Below, one piece after another: positions 17,423 through 28,543 of a stretch of DNA of 42,148 nucleotides. The stretch comes from Deltaproteobacteria bacterium (lineage in GTDB: Bacteria; Desulfobacterota; Desulfuromonadia; Geobacterales; JAJYBI01). Position 1 is the stretch's first letter, and every line of letters begins with the position of its first letter. The position numbers and the translations under genes are program-made. The notes below the pieces were generated by a model, which searched no databases, was not told where the DNA came from, and saw nothing but the letters and a program-made list of their open reading frames with translations. The DNA is taken from positions 1-42,148 of the forward strand of contig JAJYBI010000032.1 of assembly GCA_021779095.1 (NCBI GenBank), written 5' to 3'.

Positions 17423-18163
17423 TCACAGACGGAACTTCTCACCGAGGTAGATTTCACGTGCCTTCCTGCTCTCCGCGATCTGCTGGGGGTCGCCGCATTC
17501 CAGCACCTCCCCCTCATTGACAATGTACGCCGTATCACACACGCCAAGGGTCTCGCGCACGTTATGATCCGAAATAAGTATGCCGATCCCCCGTTGCTTG
17601 AGATCCCTGATGATCGCCTGGATATCCATGACGGCGATCGGATCGATGCCGGCAAACGGTTCGTCGAGCAGTATGAATGCCGGATCTATCACAAGAGCCC
17701 GGGCGATCTCCACACGGCGGCGCTCCCCACCCGAAAGGGCATAACCCTTACTGCCAGCAATATGCGTGATGCGGAACTCCTCGAGAAGCGTCTCCATCCG
17801 TTCCTGCCGCTCACGTTGCGACAGATCGTACATCTCCAGGACCGCCATCAGATTGTCGCGCACCGTCAACTTTCGAAAGACCGACGGCTCCTGAGGAAGG
17901 TAACCGATCCCCTTCCGTGAGCGTATGTACATGGGGTCTTCGGTAACGTTCTCCCCGTTAAGGAAGACCTCACCCGCATCGGGACGGCACAACCCCACCA
18001 CCATGTAAAATGTCGTGGTCTTACCGGCCCCGTTCGGCCCCAAGAGGCCGACGACACGTCCGGAGGCCAGCTCCAGATCCACACCATTTACTACCGTCCG
18101 ACGGCCGAAACTCTTTTTGAGTCCGCGCGCCTCCAGCCTGCGTTCAGGGGCGAGTCGCGTCAT
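17423..18163 (-). CDS. lptB: LPS export ABC transporter ATP-binding protein
   Basis: LptB powers extraction of lipopolysaccharide from the inner membrane with LptFG. The 246-residue ATPase has Walker A GPNGAGKT, signature [15 protein letters not shown] and Walker [16 protein letters not shown], followed by the H-loop SDHNVRETL. The start at 18163 has an AGGGGCG site and overlaps the lptA end by 20 bases. lptF and lptG are not in the window. Confidence 0.95.
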   Translation of the reverse strand: MTRLAPERRLEARGLKKSFGRRTVVNGVDLELASGRVVGLLGPNGAGKTTTFYMVVGLCRPDAGEVFLNGENVTEDPMYIRSRKGIGYLPQEPSVFRKLTVRDNLMAVLEMYDLSQRERQERMETLLEEFRITHIAGSKGYALSGGERRRVEIARALVIDPAFILLDEPFAGIDPIAVMDIQAIIRDLKQRGIGILISDHNVRETLGVCDTAYIVNEGEVLECGDPQQIAESRKAREIYLGEKFRL

Positions 18164-18650
18164 GATCGCCCCTGCCCCCCCCGGTATGGATGACCGCTTC
18201 CACCCGGCCGGTCCCGCCACCGCTCACCACGCTCTTCTGTTCGGCAACATAGTAGGTAATGACGCTCCCGGCAACAACGTCATCCCCCTGAAACACCTTC
18301 GGATTGCGGTCAAGGACAATCGTACCCGCGCCGGTGTTGTACAGGGCATGTCCTGCAAGGGCAAGCCGGTCTCCCTGCACGACTTTTACCTTGCCGGTCG
18401 CCTCGACGGACGAAATGTCCTGCCCCTTGCCTGAGGACTGTACGACGAGCCGATCTGCATAGATGGTAATGTCCCCCTGGCGGGCCGTCACCCTCCCCAC
18501 AAAGGTCGCCGTCTTATGAACCGTATCGGTATACAGCTCGTCCGATTTTATCTGGATCGGCTGGGAAGAACGGTTACCGGCTGCACCGGACGCGATGGCG
18601 TTCCCGGCAGACGCAACGGTAAGCAGCAATATGAGGGCAAGGCTCTTCAT
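18144..18650 (-). CDS. lptA: LPS transport periplasmic protein LptA
   Basis: LptA forms the periplasmic bridge carrying lipopolysaccharide to the outer membrane. The 168-residue precursor has a signal peptide ([20 protein letters not shown]) and an OstA-type beta-jellyroll: [29 protein letters not shown] and [19 protein letters not shown]. Its ATG overlaps the lptC stop by four bases, and its end overlaps lptB. Confidence 0.9.
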   Translation of the reverse strand: MKSLALILLLTVASAGNAIASGAAGNRSSQPIQIKSDELYTDTVHKTATFVGRVTARQGDITIYADRLVVQSSGKGQDISSVEATGKVKVVQGDRLALAGHALYNTGAGTIVLDRNPKVFQGDDVVAGSVITYYVAEQKSVVSGGGTGRVEAVIHTGGGRGDHDATRP

Positions 18651-19222
18651 GGTTTCATCCCGGGCGTAACCGTCGCTGTCACTGCATGCAGGACATGGGC
18701 ATTACCGGTAACGGTTGAAAGTTCCATCCCGACCCCCCGCACGGCAAGAGGACCGTCCACAAACACGATCCGATCCTGGGTGGTAACCAGCGAACGGGCA
18801 GCGGCATAGGAGAGCCGGTCCGTCGTGAACCGCATCAGCTTGCCGTCTCCTGCCACCACATTTCCCGAAAGCTGGACATCCTTGCCGGCATTGTCATAGA
18901 GCGCCCGGTCAGCCGTCAGCGTCATCTCTTCACGTGTGCCGGTGCGCGGAAACACCAGCCGGATCTTCGCAAGTTGCGTGACGTTCCGCGACTTGTCGTA
19001 ATCGGCCGACGCCGCATACAAGTCCCACTTTTTTACACTACCTTCAGACTCAGCGTAATGGATCTGCTGCAGCGAAAGCTCGATGGACGGGGACTGCCTG
19101 CGCAGCGCCCTGGCGGGCCTGCTGAGCCGGTACACTTTCAGAAGAATGGTAACGGCCAGTGATACACTGGTCAGGACGATTACCACCGCCAGCAGGCGTC
19201 TGATCGTTTTCGGCTTCAACAT
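18647..19222 (-). CDS. lptC: LPS export protein LptC
   Basis: A 191-residue inner-membrane-anchored LptC: one N-terminal helix at about 9-29 (LLAVVIVLTSVSLAVTILL) and a periplasmic jellyroll with LTADRALYDNAGKDVQLSGNV. It receives LPS from LptBFG and hands it to LptA. Sequence conservation in LptC is low, so the call rests on fold pattern and its position before lptA. Confidence 0.85.
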   Translation of the reverse strand: MLKPKTIRRLLAVVIVLTSVSLAVTILLKVYRLSRPARALRRQSPSIELSLQQIHYAESEGSVKKWDLYAASADYDKSRNVTQLAKIRLVFPRTGTREEMTLTADRALYDNAGKDVQLSGNVVAGDGKLMRFTTDRLSYAAARSLVTTQDRIVFVDGPLAVRGVGMELSTVTGNAHVLHAVTATVTPGMKP

Positions 19223-19349
19223 GGGTACGGGCGGCAGTATAACACTTGGCTACGGGGGTGTAAAGGAGATTCTGGCAAGGAACGGCATGAGTTGGCACAA
19301 AGATTGTAATAGCGGCACGCCGCAACTACCCGGGAGACCATGAAGACAC

Positions 19350-19868
19350 TCAGGAGAAATACCGGCTGGTGATTTCATCCCACTTCCCCTGGCCGCGCAA
19401 CAGCAGGTCGCAGACCTCGCGCACCGCGCCCCAGCCACCACGATTCTTCGTCACCAGATGGGCGAAGGGGAGCACGTCGGACACGGCATCGGCAGGAGCA
19501 ACGGCAAAGCCGACCCTGCGCAGAACGGGGATGTCGATGACATCATCACCGACGAAGGCAACCTGCTCATCGGCGAGCCCTTTCTCCGCGAGGATCGTCA
19601 GGTACGGCTCCAGCTTGTTCACCGCCCCCTGCACGACACAGTCGATACCCAGCTCCGCGGCACGATTGGCAACCACCTGCGACTTCCTGCCGGAGATGAT
19701 GCCGACCTCGATACCCGCCCGCTGCACCATCTTGATGCCATGGCCGTCTTTCACGTTGAAGAACTTGCTCTCCACGCCGTTGGAATCGAAGATAATGCGG
19801 CCGTCCGTCATCACCCCATCCACATCGAGGAGCAGCAGCCTGATCTGCCCAATGCGCGGCGTCATCAT
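19350..19868 (-). CDS. kdsC: 3-deoxy-D-manno-octulosonate 8-phosphate phosphatase
   Basis: KdsC dephosphorylates Kdo-8-phosphate. The 172-residue protein is a C0-type HAD phosphatase without a cap: DxD nucleophile in LLLDVDGVMTDGRI, GISGRKS (motif II), and FVGDDVIDIPVLRRVGFAVAPADA with the motif III/IV residues. It overlaps kdsD by four bases. Confidence 0.95.
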   Translation of the reverse strand: MMTPRIGQIRLLLLDVDGVMTDGRIIFDSNGVESKFFNVKDGHGIKMVQRAGIEVGIISGRKSQVVANRAAELGIDCVVQGAVNKLEPYLTILAEKGLADEQVAFVGDDVIDIPVLRRVGFAVAPADAVSDVLPFAHLVTKNRGGWGAVREVCDLLLRGQGKWDEITSRYFS

Positions 19869-20827
19869 GCGATGCCCGCCTTCAGAAGATCGTGAAGATG
19901 AACTATTCCCACGGGGCGGTCGGCCGCATCGGCAAAGACGAAAAGCGAGGTGATGGCATACTCCTCCATCTGCTGCAGCGCCTTCGCGGCGAGATCGGAC
20001 CGGTCGATCCGCTTCGGATTGCGGCTCATGAGCTCCCCTGCAGATACGGACATGATATCGATCCCCTTCTCCAGTGCCCGGCGCAGATCGCCGTCAGTGA
20101 TCACCCCGACCAGCGCACCGTTGCCGTCGCAGACCCCCGTTATCCCCAGCCCCTTCGAGGTAATGACGAAGAGCGCATCGCGCATGAGGCTCTCCTCCGT
20201 CACCAGCGGCACCGCATCCCCTGCATGCATCAGGTCCTCGACCCGCAGGATCAGCTTCTTACCCAGCGCACCGCCGGGATGAAACAGGGCGAAATCCTCA
20301 GCCTTGAAGCCACGCTCCAGAAGGAGCGCAACGGCGAGGGCGTCCCCCATGGCGAGGGTTGCAGTGGTGGATGCGGTGGGAGCGAGCCCGAGCGGACAGG
20401 CCTCCTCCTTCACAGAGACGTCCAGCAGCGCATCGCCGGCCTTGGCCAGAGTCGAGGAAAGGTTGCCGGTCATGGCGACGAGCGATGCCCCGAGCCGCTT
20501 GATTACCGGCAGAATGCGCACCACCTCCTCGGTCTCGCCGCTGTTGGAGATGGCGATCACCACGTCACCGCGCATGATCATCCCCAGGTCCCCGTGAATC
20601 CCCTCAGCCGGATGGAGAAAGAACGACGGCGTTCCGGTGGATGCCATGGTCGACGCGATCTTCTGGCCGACGAGCCCCGACTTCCCCATGCCGGTGACAA
20701 CAACCCGTCCCTTCGAAGAGAGGATAAGCCGCACGGCACGTTCGAACTCGCCGTCGATGGCGTCGGCAAGCGCCAGGAGCGCTTCCGCCTCGACCCGTAT
20801 AACCTTTTTCGCTTCTTCAAGAATCAT
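19865..20827 (-). CDS. kdsD: D-arabinose 5-phosphate isomerase
   Basis: KdsD converts ribulose-5-phosphate to arabinose-5-phosphate, the sugar for Kdo. The protein has an N-terminal SIS domain (VVVTGMGKSGLVGQKIASTM, then AISNSGETEEVVRILP) and two CBS repeats from about residue 205. The start is placed at the ATG at 20827 (MILEEAKKVI), giving 320 residues and an AAGG upstream; a TTG at 20845 would add six residues without a ribosome site. It couples to kdsC by a four-base overlap. Confidence 0.93.
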   Translation of the reverse strand: MILEEAKKVIRVEAEALLALADAIDGEFERAVRLILSSKGRVVVTGMGKSGLVGQKIASTMASTGTPSFFLHPAEGIHGDLGMIMRGDVVIAISNSGETEEVVRILPVIKRLGASLVAMTGNLSSTLAKAGDALLDVSVKEEACPLGLAPTASTTATLAMGDALAVALLLERGFKAEDFALFHPGGALGKKLILRVEDLMHAGDAVPLVTEESLMRDALFVITSKGLGITGVCDGNGALVGVITDGDLRRALEKGIDIMSVSAGELMSRNPKRIDRSDLAAKALQQMEEYAITSLFVFADAADRPVGIVHLHDLLKAGIA

Positions 20828-20964
20828 AGGTATATGAACCTTCAATCATCCGTTCGCGACACGAGTAATTTTTCGTCAGTTCAAGGCTGTCGAGGGATTG
20901 AGCGGGGGCGTCCGCACTATCAATACCGAAGACTTACGCAGAGCTGGCGGAAAAGGGCCGTTTA

Positions 20965-21783
20965 CTATTTCACGATGGCGTCAATCGCCTTCAGCTTCTT
21001 CAGCAAGAGCGGCAGGTCGTCCAGCTTGATGGAGTTCGGCCCGTCACATAACGCCCGTTCCGGGTCCTCATGCACCTCCATGAAGATGCCGTCGATCCCG
21101 GTGGCGACAGCCGCCCGGGCGAGAAACTCCACGAACTCGCGCTGCCCCCCCGACGAACCACCCTGCCCCCCCGGGAGCTGGACGCTGTGGGTAGCATCGA
21201 AGATCACGGGGTAACCGAAGGAACGCATGATCGGCAGGCTGCGCATGTCTGACACCAGGTTGTTGTAGCCGAAACTCACTCCGCGCTCCGTCAGCGCGAC
21301 CCGATCGTTTCCCGCATCCAGCACCTTGCCCATAACGTTCTTCATGTCCCACGGGGCAAGGAACTGTCCCTTCTTGACGTTGACAACCCGGCCGGTACGC
21401 GCCGCCGCCTCCACCAGATCGGTCTGCCGGCAAAGAAACGCCGGTATCTGCAGGACATCCAGCACCTCCGCCGCCGGCTGCACCTGCTCGATGGAGTGGA
21501 TATCGGACAGAACCGGCACCCCGAGCGCCTCCTTCACCCGCTGCAGGATACGGAGCCCCTCCTTCATACCCGGCCCACGGTACGCCGACCCGGACGTACG
21601 ATTCGCCTTGTCGTAGGACGCCTTGAAGATCAGCGGAATGGACACGCCGTTACAGAGCGTCATGAGCCGCTCCGCCGCACGCATGGTCTCCGTTTCCCCC
21701 TCGATGACGCACGGACCGGCAATCAGCACCAGCGGCCGGTCGCCTCCCAATTTCACCCCGCCGATCGTAATTTCCTTGACCAT
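20965..21783 (-). CDS. kdsA: 3-deoxy-8-phosphooctulonate synthase
   Basis: KdsA condenses PEP with arabinose-5-phosphate to form Kdo-8-phosphate. The 272-residue protein has [20 protein letters not shown] and [11 protein letters not shown]. Cys25 in AGPC marks it as the metal-dependent class of KDO8P synthase; the metal-free E. coli type has Asn there. The start at 21783 has AAGGA five bases before it; an upstream in-frame extension to 21843 would reach back to nearly the pyrG stop and lacks a site. Confidence 0.95.
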   Translation of the reverse strand: MVKEITIGGVKLGGDRPLVLIAGPCVIEGETETMRAAERLMTLCNGVSIPLIFKASYDKANRTSGSAYRGPGMKEGLRILQRVKEALGVPVLSDIHSIEQVQPAAEVLDVLQIPAFLCRQTDLVEAAARTGRVVNVKKGQFLAPWDMKNVMGKVLDAGNDRVALTERGVSFGYNNLVSDMRSLPIMRSFGYPVIFDATHSVQLPGGQGGSSGGQREFVEFLARAAVATGIDGIFMEVHEDPERALCDGPNSIKLDDLPLLLKKLKAIDAIVK

Positions 21784-21852
21784 ATGATTCCTTCGCGATC
21801 CCGCGCCGGCCTTCAGGGGAACGCCCCCGCCGACCTCGCGCACCGTCGACTG

Positions 21853-24266
<2,414 letters not shown>

Positions 24267-24319
24267 AGGTTGGGAGGCCGTCTCATGAGAATACGTCCCC
24301 CCGGGTGGCGGGACAGTCT

Positions 24320-24349
24320 AAGCTACCTCAAAAGGGCTGAACGTGTCAA
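24320..24349 (-). promoter_or_regulatory. Candidate sigma-70 promoter of the kdsB-led array
   Basis: A perfect TTGACA at 24349-24344 on the minus strand is followed after 18 bases by TAGCTT (24325-24320). It is the only convincing promoter seen at the head of the kdsB-to-ptsI run; weaker internal promoters cannot be excluded. Confidence 0.5.
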
Positions 24350-24416
24350 GGAAGGAAATCGGGGAAATGTCGCGCAAATGCCCCAACAGAGGCTTTCCGC
24401 GGCAGCACGGGCAGTG

Positions 24417-24447
24417 AAAAGGCCGCACGGTAACGCGCGGCCTTTTT
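24417..24447 (-). terminator. Terminator after the P460-type cytochrome gene
   Basis: AAAAGGCCGC and GCGGCCTTTT form a hairpin with one mismatch near the loop, some 20 bases beyond the cytochrome stop codon. Confidence 0.7.
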
Positions 24448-24468
24448 CTTCAGTAATGACGGGACAGC

Positions 24469-24945
24469 TCAGCGGAAATCGGAGAACTTTGAAAAGACCA
24501 GGTCCGTCTTTCCCGCTTCCTTCAGATGGCACTCGTAGCAGTTCTTGACCGGGTCGATTCCGGACGGGGACCCGTTGGCGTTGAACCCGGCGAAAAGCCA
24601 CCCTCCGGTCGCCTTCTGCCTTTTATCCTTCTTCATCAAAACGATCATGTTCTTCTTGCCGGCAACCGGCTTGCCCCCCTTGTCCTTGATGGAAAAGAAC
24701 TCGACCACAAACCGGCTCCCCTCGGGGTATGCGCCCCCCTTCTTGAACGCCGGCATCGCCTTCTTGTCCACATAGGTGTAATGGATGCCGTAGAAGAGGG
24801 AGTTCTTGTCCGTCACCATCTTCTGCGCACTTCTTTCCCATCGAGCATACCCTTTGGGGAGTGAAGCACCGGCCGCCAAGGCGAGCGTTGCCGTACCTAT
24901 CACCAGCGCTGTCAACGCAACCACACCGATCATCAACCGTTTCAT
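24469..24945 (-). CDS. Periplasmic monohaem cytochrome, P460 family
   Basis: A 158-residue precursor with a signal peptide (about 1-25, ending ALA/AG) and one haem c motif CYECH at residues 136-140. The body, with GYARWERSAQ, FFSIKDKGGKP and WLFAGFNANG, matches the cytochrome P460 domain. Nitrosomonas P460 oxidises hydroxylamine using a Lys-crosslinked haem; many homologues in non-nitrifiers have unknown roles. It follows the DtxR-FeoA gene on the same strand, suggesting, without proof, metal-responsive expression. Confidence 0.82.
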   Translation of the reverse strand: MKRLMIGVVALTALVIGTATLALAAGASLPKGYARWERSAQKMVTDKNSLFYGIHYTYVDKKAMPAFKKGGAYPEGSRFVVEFFSIKDKGGKPVAGKKNMIVLMKKDKRQKATGGWLFAGFNANGSPSGIDPVKNCYECHLKEAGKTDLVFSKFSDFR

Positions 24946-25026
24946 CGAACGCCTCCATTCCGTCGTAATTCAACCGTCGGACGATAGTAACCGATATCCA
25001 CCGGATTGTCATCCATCATGACAACC

Positions 25027-25680
25027 TCATGTATCCTTTCTGCGGACGATGATCTCGCGCGCCATAGCAGTATCGATGGCGAACTCCGAGAAGCCGACAC
25101 GGAAGATATACGACGGAAAGGTCTGCATAAGCTCGATGCGATTGCCGGGTAGGACCCCCATGGCCATCAGCTTCTGCATCTTCTTGCTGTCGTCGGTCTG
25201 CAGATAGGCAATTTCTCCCTCCTCGCCGGACTTGAGCTCCGTCAGCGGCACGACGCCGAGATCGCCGTTTCGCCGCGCCTCCTCGCAGCATTCACCGGGG
25301 GGAATGGCCTTGCCGTGGGGACAGGTGGTGGGATGATTGAGCATGGTACAGACCTTCGTGTCGACCCCTTCGTTCAGCAGGTGTTCGAACTGGCATGCCT
25401 TGTATTCGCCGCTCTCTCCCCTGATATTGAGCACATCCATCATCAGCCTTTCGGCGAGCCGATGACGGCGGATGGTCTTACGCCCTTCGTCCCTCCCCTC
25501 GGGGCGAAGATAGACCCGTCCTTCCCGCACCTCGATAAACGCCAGATCGGTCAGTTCCTGGTATGCGGAGTCGCCAGGCGGTACCTGGATGGCATCGCGC
25601 TCGGCATACGCCTGTTCCTTTTCCTCGACGGCAATCCAGAGGGCCTCCAGTATCTCCTCGGCCCGGTCGGACAGTTTCAT
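25027..25680 (-). CDS. DtxR-type metal-dependent regulator with C-terminal FeoA domain
   Basis: A 217-residue fusion. Residues 1-75 form a winged helix, residues 75-140 the DtxR-type metal-binding/dimer region (FEHLLNEGVDTKVC, then HPTTCPHGKAIPP), and residues 143-215 a FeoA/SH3-like domain (LMAMGVLPGNRIELMQTFP). DtxR proteins sense Fe or Mn; FeoA normally supports FeoB ferrous transport. No separate feoA is present in the feo operon here, so this protein may serve both as sensor and as the FeoA partner; that is inference. An AGGAG seven bases before the ATG supports the start. It follows the zinc-ribbon gene by 13 bases. Confidence 0.85.
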   Translation of the reverse strand: MKLSDRAEEILEALWIAVEEKEQAYAERDAIQVPPGDSAYQELTDLAFIEVREGRVYLRPEGRDEGRKTIRRHRLAERLMMDVLNIRGESGEYKACQFEHLLNEGVDTKVCTMLNHPTTCPHGKAIPPGECCEEARRNGDLGVVPLTELKSGEEGEIAYLQTDDSKKMQKLMAMGVLPGNRIELMQTFPSYIFRVGFSEFAIDTAMAREIIVRRKDT

Positions 25681-25693
25681 AGCTCAGCTCCTT

Positions 25694-25882
25694 TCACGTA
25701 TCGTTACGCTCTTCTTTTTGCAGCATTTTTTTCAGCCTCTTGAGCACCTTCGATTCGGGCGGGTTCTCGTAATTACAGCGGGGACAGCGCACCATGCGGC
25801 ACCCTCCCGGCATGCCGCATTTTCCGCAGCCGCGGATCCCCTCCTCCTCCGGAAATTCGTAGCCACAGAACCCGCAGCGCAT
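25694..25882 (-). CDS. Small zinc-ribbon protein in the feo operon
   Basis: A 62-residue protein with CGFCGYEF, CGKCGMPGGC and CPRCNYENP, i.e. paired CxxC knuckles forming one or two zinc ribbons, then a basic C-terminal tail (KVLKRLKKML). Its start codon overlaps the feoB stop (TGATG), so it is translationally coupled to FeoB. It may be the local counterpart of small cysteine-rich Feo accessory proteins such as FeoC, though it has no winged helix. Function unproven. Confidence 0.75.
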   Translation of the reverse strand: MRCGFCGYEFPEEEGIRGCGKCGMPGGCRMVRCPRCNYENPPESKVLKRLKKMLQKEERNDT

Positions 25883-27873
25883 CAGAGGATTCCCGTCATC
25901 AGGAGAAACTGGTTCAGCAGCCAGCCGGACGAGAACGCCAAGAAGCTCACGAACAGGCCGATCCCCAACGCGACCTTAAGCCCCCGTTCCTTCTTCATGA
26001 TGAGGAACTGGGCGACACAGGGGATGAACAGGGTGAGCGTCACCGCCGCGACCGTCAACTGACGGGGGTTGAGCAGACCCTTGGTCTGCAGGTCGTACAG
26101 ACCGGCCGCCCCGTAATCCCGGCGGAAGAAGCCGAAGATGAAAGAGACCGCCGTTTCCCGCGGCAGGCCGAGGGCGGCCATGACCGGACTCATGCCGTTC
26201 ACCGCCTTGTCGAAGAAGTCGGTGATCTTGCCGAACCAGAGCAGGATGGACGCCAGGACAAACAGCGGCAGGATCTCCATGAAATACCACTGCATCCGGG
26301 TATAGGTCTTGGTCAGGATGTTGGAGAGCTGCGGCCGGCGCATGGGAGGAAGCTCCATGTAGAACATGGGGGTCTCGCCCGGCATGATCCGCGCCGCCAG
26401 GAACCCGATGAACAGGAAGATGAGAATCAGGCAGACGGACCAGACGGCGAGGGCGCCCGGCGCCTTGGACAGAAGGGCCAGAATAACGCCGAGTTGGGCG
26501 GAACAGGGGATGGCCAGGGCAAGGAGCAGCGTGGCGATGACCCGTTCGCGGACGGTCTCCAGGGTCCTGGTCACCATCGTCGCCATGGTGTCGCAGCCGA
26601 AGCCGAGGACGATGGGGATGACCGCCCGCCCCGTCAGCCCCACATGTTTGAACATCCGGTCCACCAGCAGCGCCAGACGCGGAAAATAGCCGCTGTCCTC
26701 CAGCAGGGAAAAGAACAGGAAGAAGGTGGCGACGATGGGGAGGATGATGCCGACTGCATACCGGATGCCGAGGGTAATGATCCCGTATTCCCCGACAAAC
26801 AGCTCCTGCCAGATCGGCCAGGGGAGAATCGACTTCACGACGCCGGTAATCCAGGGATTGAAGTGCGCCTCGAAGATCCTCCCTTCGAGGAAATCCACCA
26901 GGGTGCCTGCGCCGAAATCCCCCACGAACTTGTAGAGCCCGAAATAGAGCACGATCAAGAGGAGCGGCACGCCGGTAAGCGGCCGCACCGCGAGGCGGGA
27001 CAGACGCTCGCCCGGCGTCTCCTTCCGCTTGTCGGGCATACGGAACACGTCCGAAAGCAACGCCTTGACGATCCGTTTCCGCTCCATGGAGAGATCCATA
27101 TGGAACGATTCCCGTCGCTCGTACGTCTTCGACTTGACGACGGCTTCGATCTCCGCAAACCGCTCCCCCTCGCGGCGCCTCACCAGATCGGCCACCTCGT
27201 CGTCCCGCTGGAGGAGGAGCAAGGCCAGCGATTTTCTGGACAGCGGATAATCCGCCGTAAATAGCGATACCACGCTCTCGATATCCGCCTCGAGGCGCCT
27301 GCTGTAGCCGAACACCGCATGGGTGCCGCGATCGTAGCCGGCAATCGCCTGGCGTATCTCCTGCAGGCCGCGCTTTTTCGCCGTCGCCGCACCGATTACG
27401 GGGATGCCGAGCTTCTCCTGCAACAGCGGGATATCGACGGACAGCCCCATCCGCTCCGCCTCGTCCATGATATTGACGACGAGGATCAGCGGCAGTCCGG
27501 CATCGATGAGCTGCAGGGTCATGTCGAGCATCCGTTCCAGGTTGCGGGCATCGAGCACATGGATTACCACGTCCGGCGATTCGTTCAGCAGGATCTCCCG
27601 CGCAACACGCTCTTCCTCGGTAATCGGCAGGAGCGCATACATGCCGGGCGTATCAATGACTTCGCACGCCTTCCCTTCGATGGTCGCGTTTCCCCGCGAT
27701 ACCTCCACCGACGTCCCGGGGTAGTTGGAAACGGTTACATAGGCGCCGGTAAGGGCGTTGAACAGTACACTCTTCCCCACATTCGGATTTCCGACCAGGA
27801 CGACCCGCCGAACTCCCTGTCCGGCATTTGTTGCATGATGGGTGCCGGGCTCCCTGCTCTTCTTCTCAGACAT
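25882..27873 (-). CDS. feoB: Ferrous iron transporter FeoB
   Basis: FeoB imports Fe2+ across the inner membrane. The 663-residue protein has an N-terminal G domain with G1 GNPNVGKS (28-35), G3 DTPG, G4 NIMDEA and G5 GAATAKK, then a helical insulation domain and about eight membrane helices containing the Gate motif region VIPIVLGFGCDTMATM. It is somewhat shorter than E. coli FeoB. AGGAAA lies just before the ATG, and a Fur-like palindrome lies about 30-44 bases upstream. Confidence 0.96.
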   Translation of the reverse strand: MSEKKSREPGTHHATNAGQGVRRVVLVGNPNVGKSVLFNALTGAYVTVSNYPGTSVEVSRGNATIEGKACEVIDTPGMYALLPITEEERVAREILLNESPDVVIHVLDARNLERMLDMTLQLIDAGLPLILVVNIMDEAERMGLSVDIPLLQEKLGIPVIGAATAKKRGLQEIRQAIAGYDRGTHAVFGYSRRLEADIESVVSLFTADYPLSRKSLALLLLQRDDEVADLVRRREGERFAEIEAVVKSKTYERRESFHMDLSMERKRIVKALLSDVFRMPDKRKETPGERLSRLAVRPLTGVPLLLIVLYFGLYKFVGDFGAGTLVDFLEGRIFEAHFNPWITGVVKSILPWPIWQELFVGEYGIITLGIRYAVGIILPIVATFFLFFSLLEDSGYFPRLALLVDRMFKHVGLTGRAVIPIVLGFGCDTMATMVTRTLETVRERVIATLLLALAIPCSAQLGVILALLSKAPGALAVWSVCLILIFLFIGFLAARIMPGETPMFYMELPPMRRPQLSNILTKTYTRMQWYFMEILPLFVLASILLWFGKITDFFDKAVNGMSPVMAALGLPRETAVSFIFGFFRRDYGAAGLYDLQTKGLLNPRQLTVAAVTLTLFIPCVAQFLIMKKERGLKVALGIGLFVSFLAFSSGWLLNQFLLMTGIL

Positions 27874-27902
27874 GTTTCCTGCAACCTCGCCTATTCAGAT
27901 AA

Positions 27903-27917
27903 TGACAATCGATTTCA
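27903..27917 (-). promoter_or_regulatory. Fur-box-like palindrome upstream of feoB
   Basis: On the minus strand TGAAATC-G-ATTGTCA matches the 7-1-7 Fur core TGATAAT-N-ATTATCA with a central symmetric pair of arms. It lies in the 60-base gap between fur and feoB, where it could repress feoB under iron-replete conditions. A TTGTCC hexamer sits just upstream as possible -35. Confidence 0.6.
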
Positions 27918-27933
27918 GATATCGGACAAAATA

Positions 27934-28365
27934 TTATTTCCGGCACCGCGCACAGATGCCGTACAGTTCGAGCTTGTGGGTCTCGATGAGAAACCCGTGT
28001 TCCTCGGCGACGGCTTCCTGGAGATTTTCGATGGTCTCGTTGGAGAACTCGACGATTGCGCCACACCGGGTACAGACGAGGTGGTCGTGATGCTCACCCC
28101 TTCCCACATGCTCGTACCGGGTCTGCCCGTCACCGAAATGGATTTCACGGGCGATCCCCGATTCGGCGAACAGCTTCAGGGTCCGGTATACCGTGGCATA
28201 CCCGATGGTGGGGTATTTGGCGCGCAGTTTAAGATACAGCTCTTCGATGCTCATATGCCGGTCGGACGAAAGGAACAGATCCAGAATGGCGTCCCGCTGT
28301 CGCGTCGACTTGAGCCCTTTCTGTGCGGCAAATTCCCGGAAGATTTTTTTGTTTGCCTGCTTCAT
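27934..28365 (-). CDS. fur: Fur-family ferric uptake regulator
   Basis: A 143-residue Fur protein: winged helix with STRQRDAILDLF and YPTIGYATVYRTLKLF, then the His/Cys metal sites GEHHDHLVCTRCGAIVEF and the C-terminal CARC structural zinc pair. Its location directly upstream of feoB, and a matching operator in its own promoter, fit ferrous-iron control. PerR is less likely given the operator and genomic context, though family boundaries cannot be fixed from sequence alone. Confidence 0.9.
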   Translation of the reverse strand: MKQANKKIFREFAAQKGLKSTRQRDAILDLFLSSDRHMSIEELYLKLRAKYPTIGYATVYRTLKLFAESGIAREIHFGDGQTRYEHVGRGEHHDHLVCTRCGAIVEFSNETIENLQEAVAEEHGFLIETHKLELYGICARCRK

Positions 28366-28380
28366 CCCGCCTCCAGCAAT

Positions 28381-28395
28381 TGAAAGTGATTTTCA
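28381..28395 (-). promoter_or_regulatory. Fur-box-like operator overlapping the fur promoter
   Basis: TGAAAAT-C-ACTTTCA on the minus strand is a near-perfect 7-1-7 palindrome. It begins at the last base of the -10 box and covers the expected transcription start, an ideal position for autorepression. Confidence 0.7.
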
Positions 28396-28423
28396 CTATA
28401 CAGATGGCACCCGGCGTGGTCAA
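28395..28423 (-). promoter_or_regulatory. Sigma-70 promoter of fur
   Basis: TTGACC (28423-28418) and TATAGT (28400-28395) with a 17-base spacer on the minus strand, directly followed by the Fur-like operator. Confidence 0.7.
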
Positions 28424-28515
28424 GCTTTATTTGGCAGCTATCACGTGTGGCGGCAAGTAATGACAAGATACGGGAGAAGCGAACAAGGACAACGCTGGAG
28501 GGCACGACAGACAGA

Positions 28516-28543
28516 AAGAGGCTGCCCTCAACGGACAGCCTCT
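28516..28543 (-). terminator. Terminator overlapping the VOC-protein stop codon
   Basis: AAGAGGCTGTCC and GGGCAGCCTCTT (one wobble pair) form a hairpin whose loop holds the TGA stop of the VOC gene; T-rich sequence follows on the minus strand. Confidence 0.65.

Noticed and set aside
19292..19306. TTGGCAC-N5-TTGTA resembling a sigma-54 promoter on the plus strand
   Set aside because: It points away from kdsC and lptC into antisense sequence and the -12 element is imperfect.
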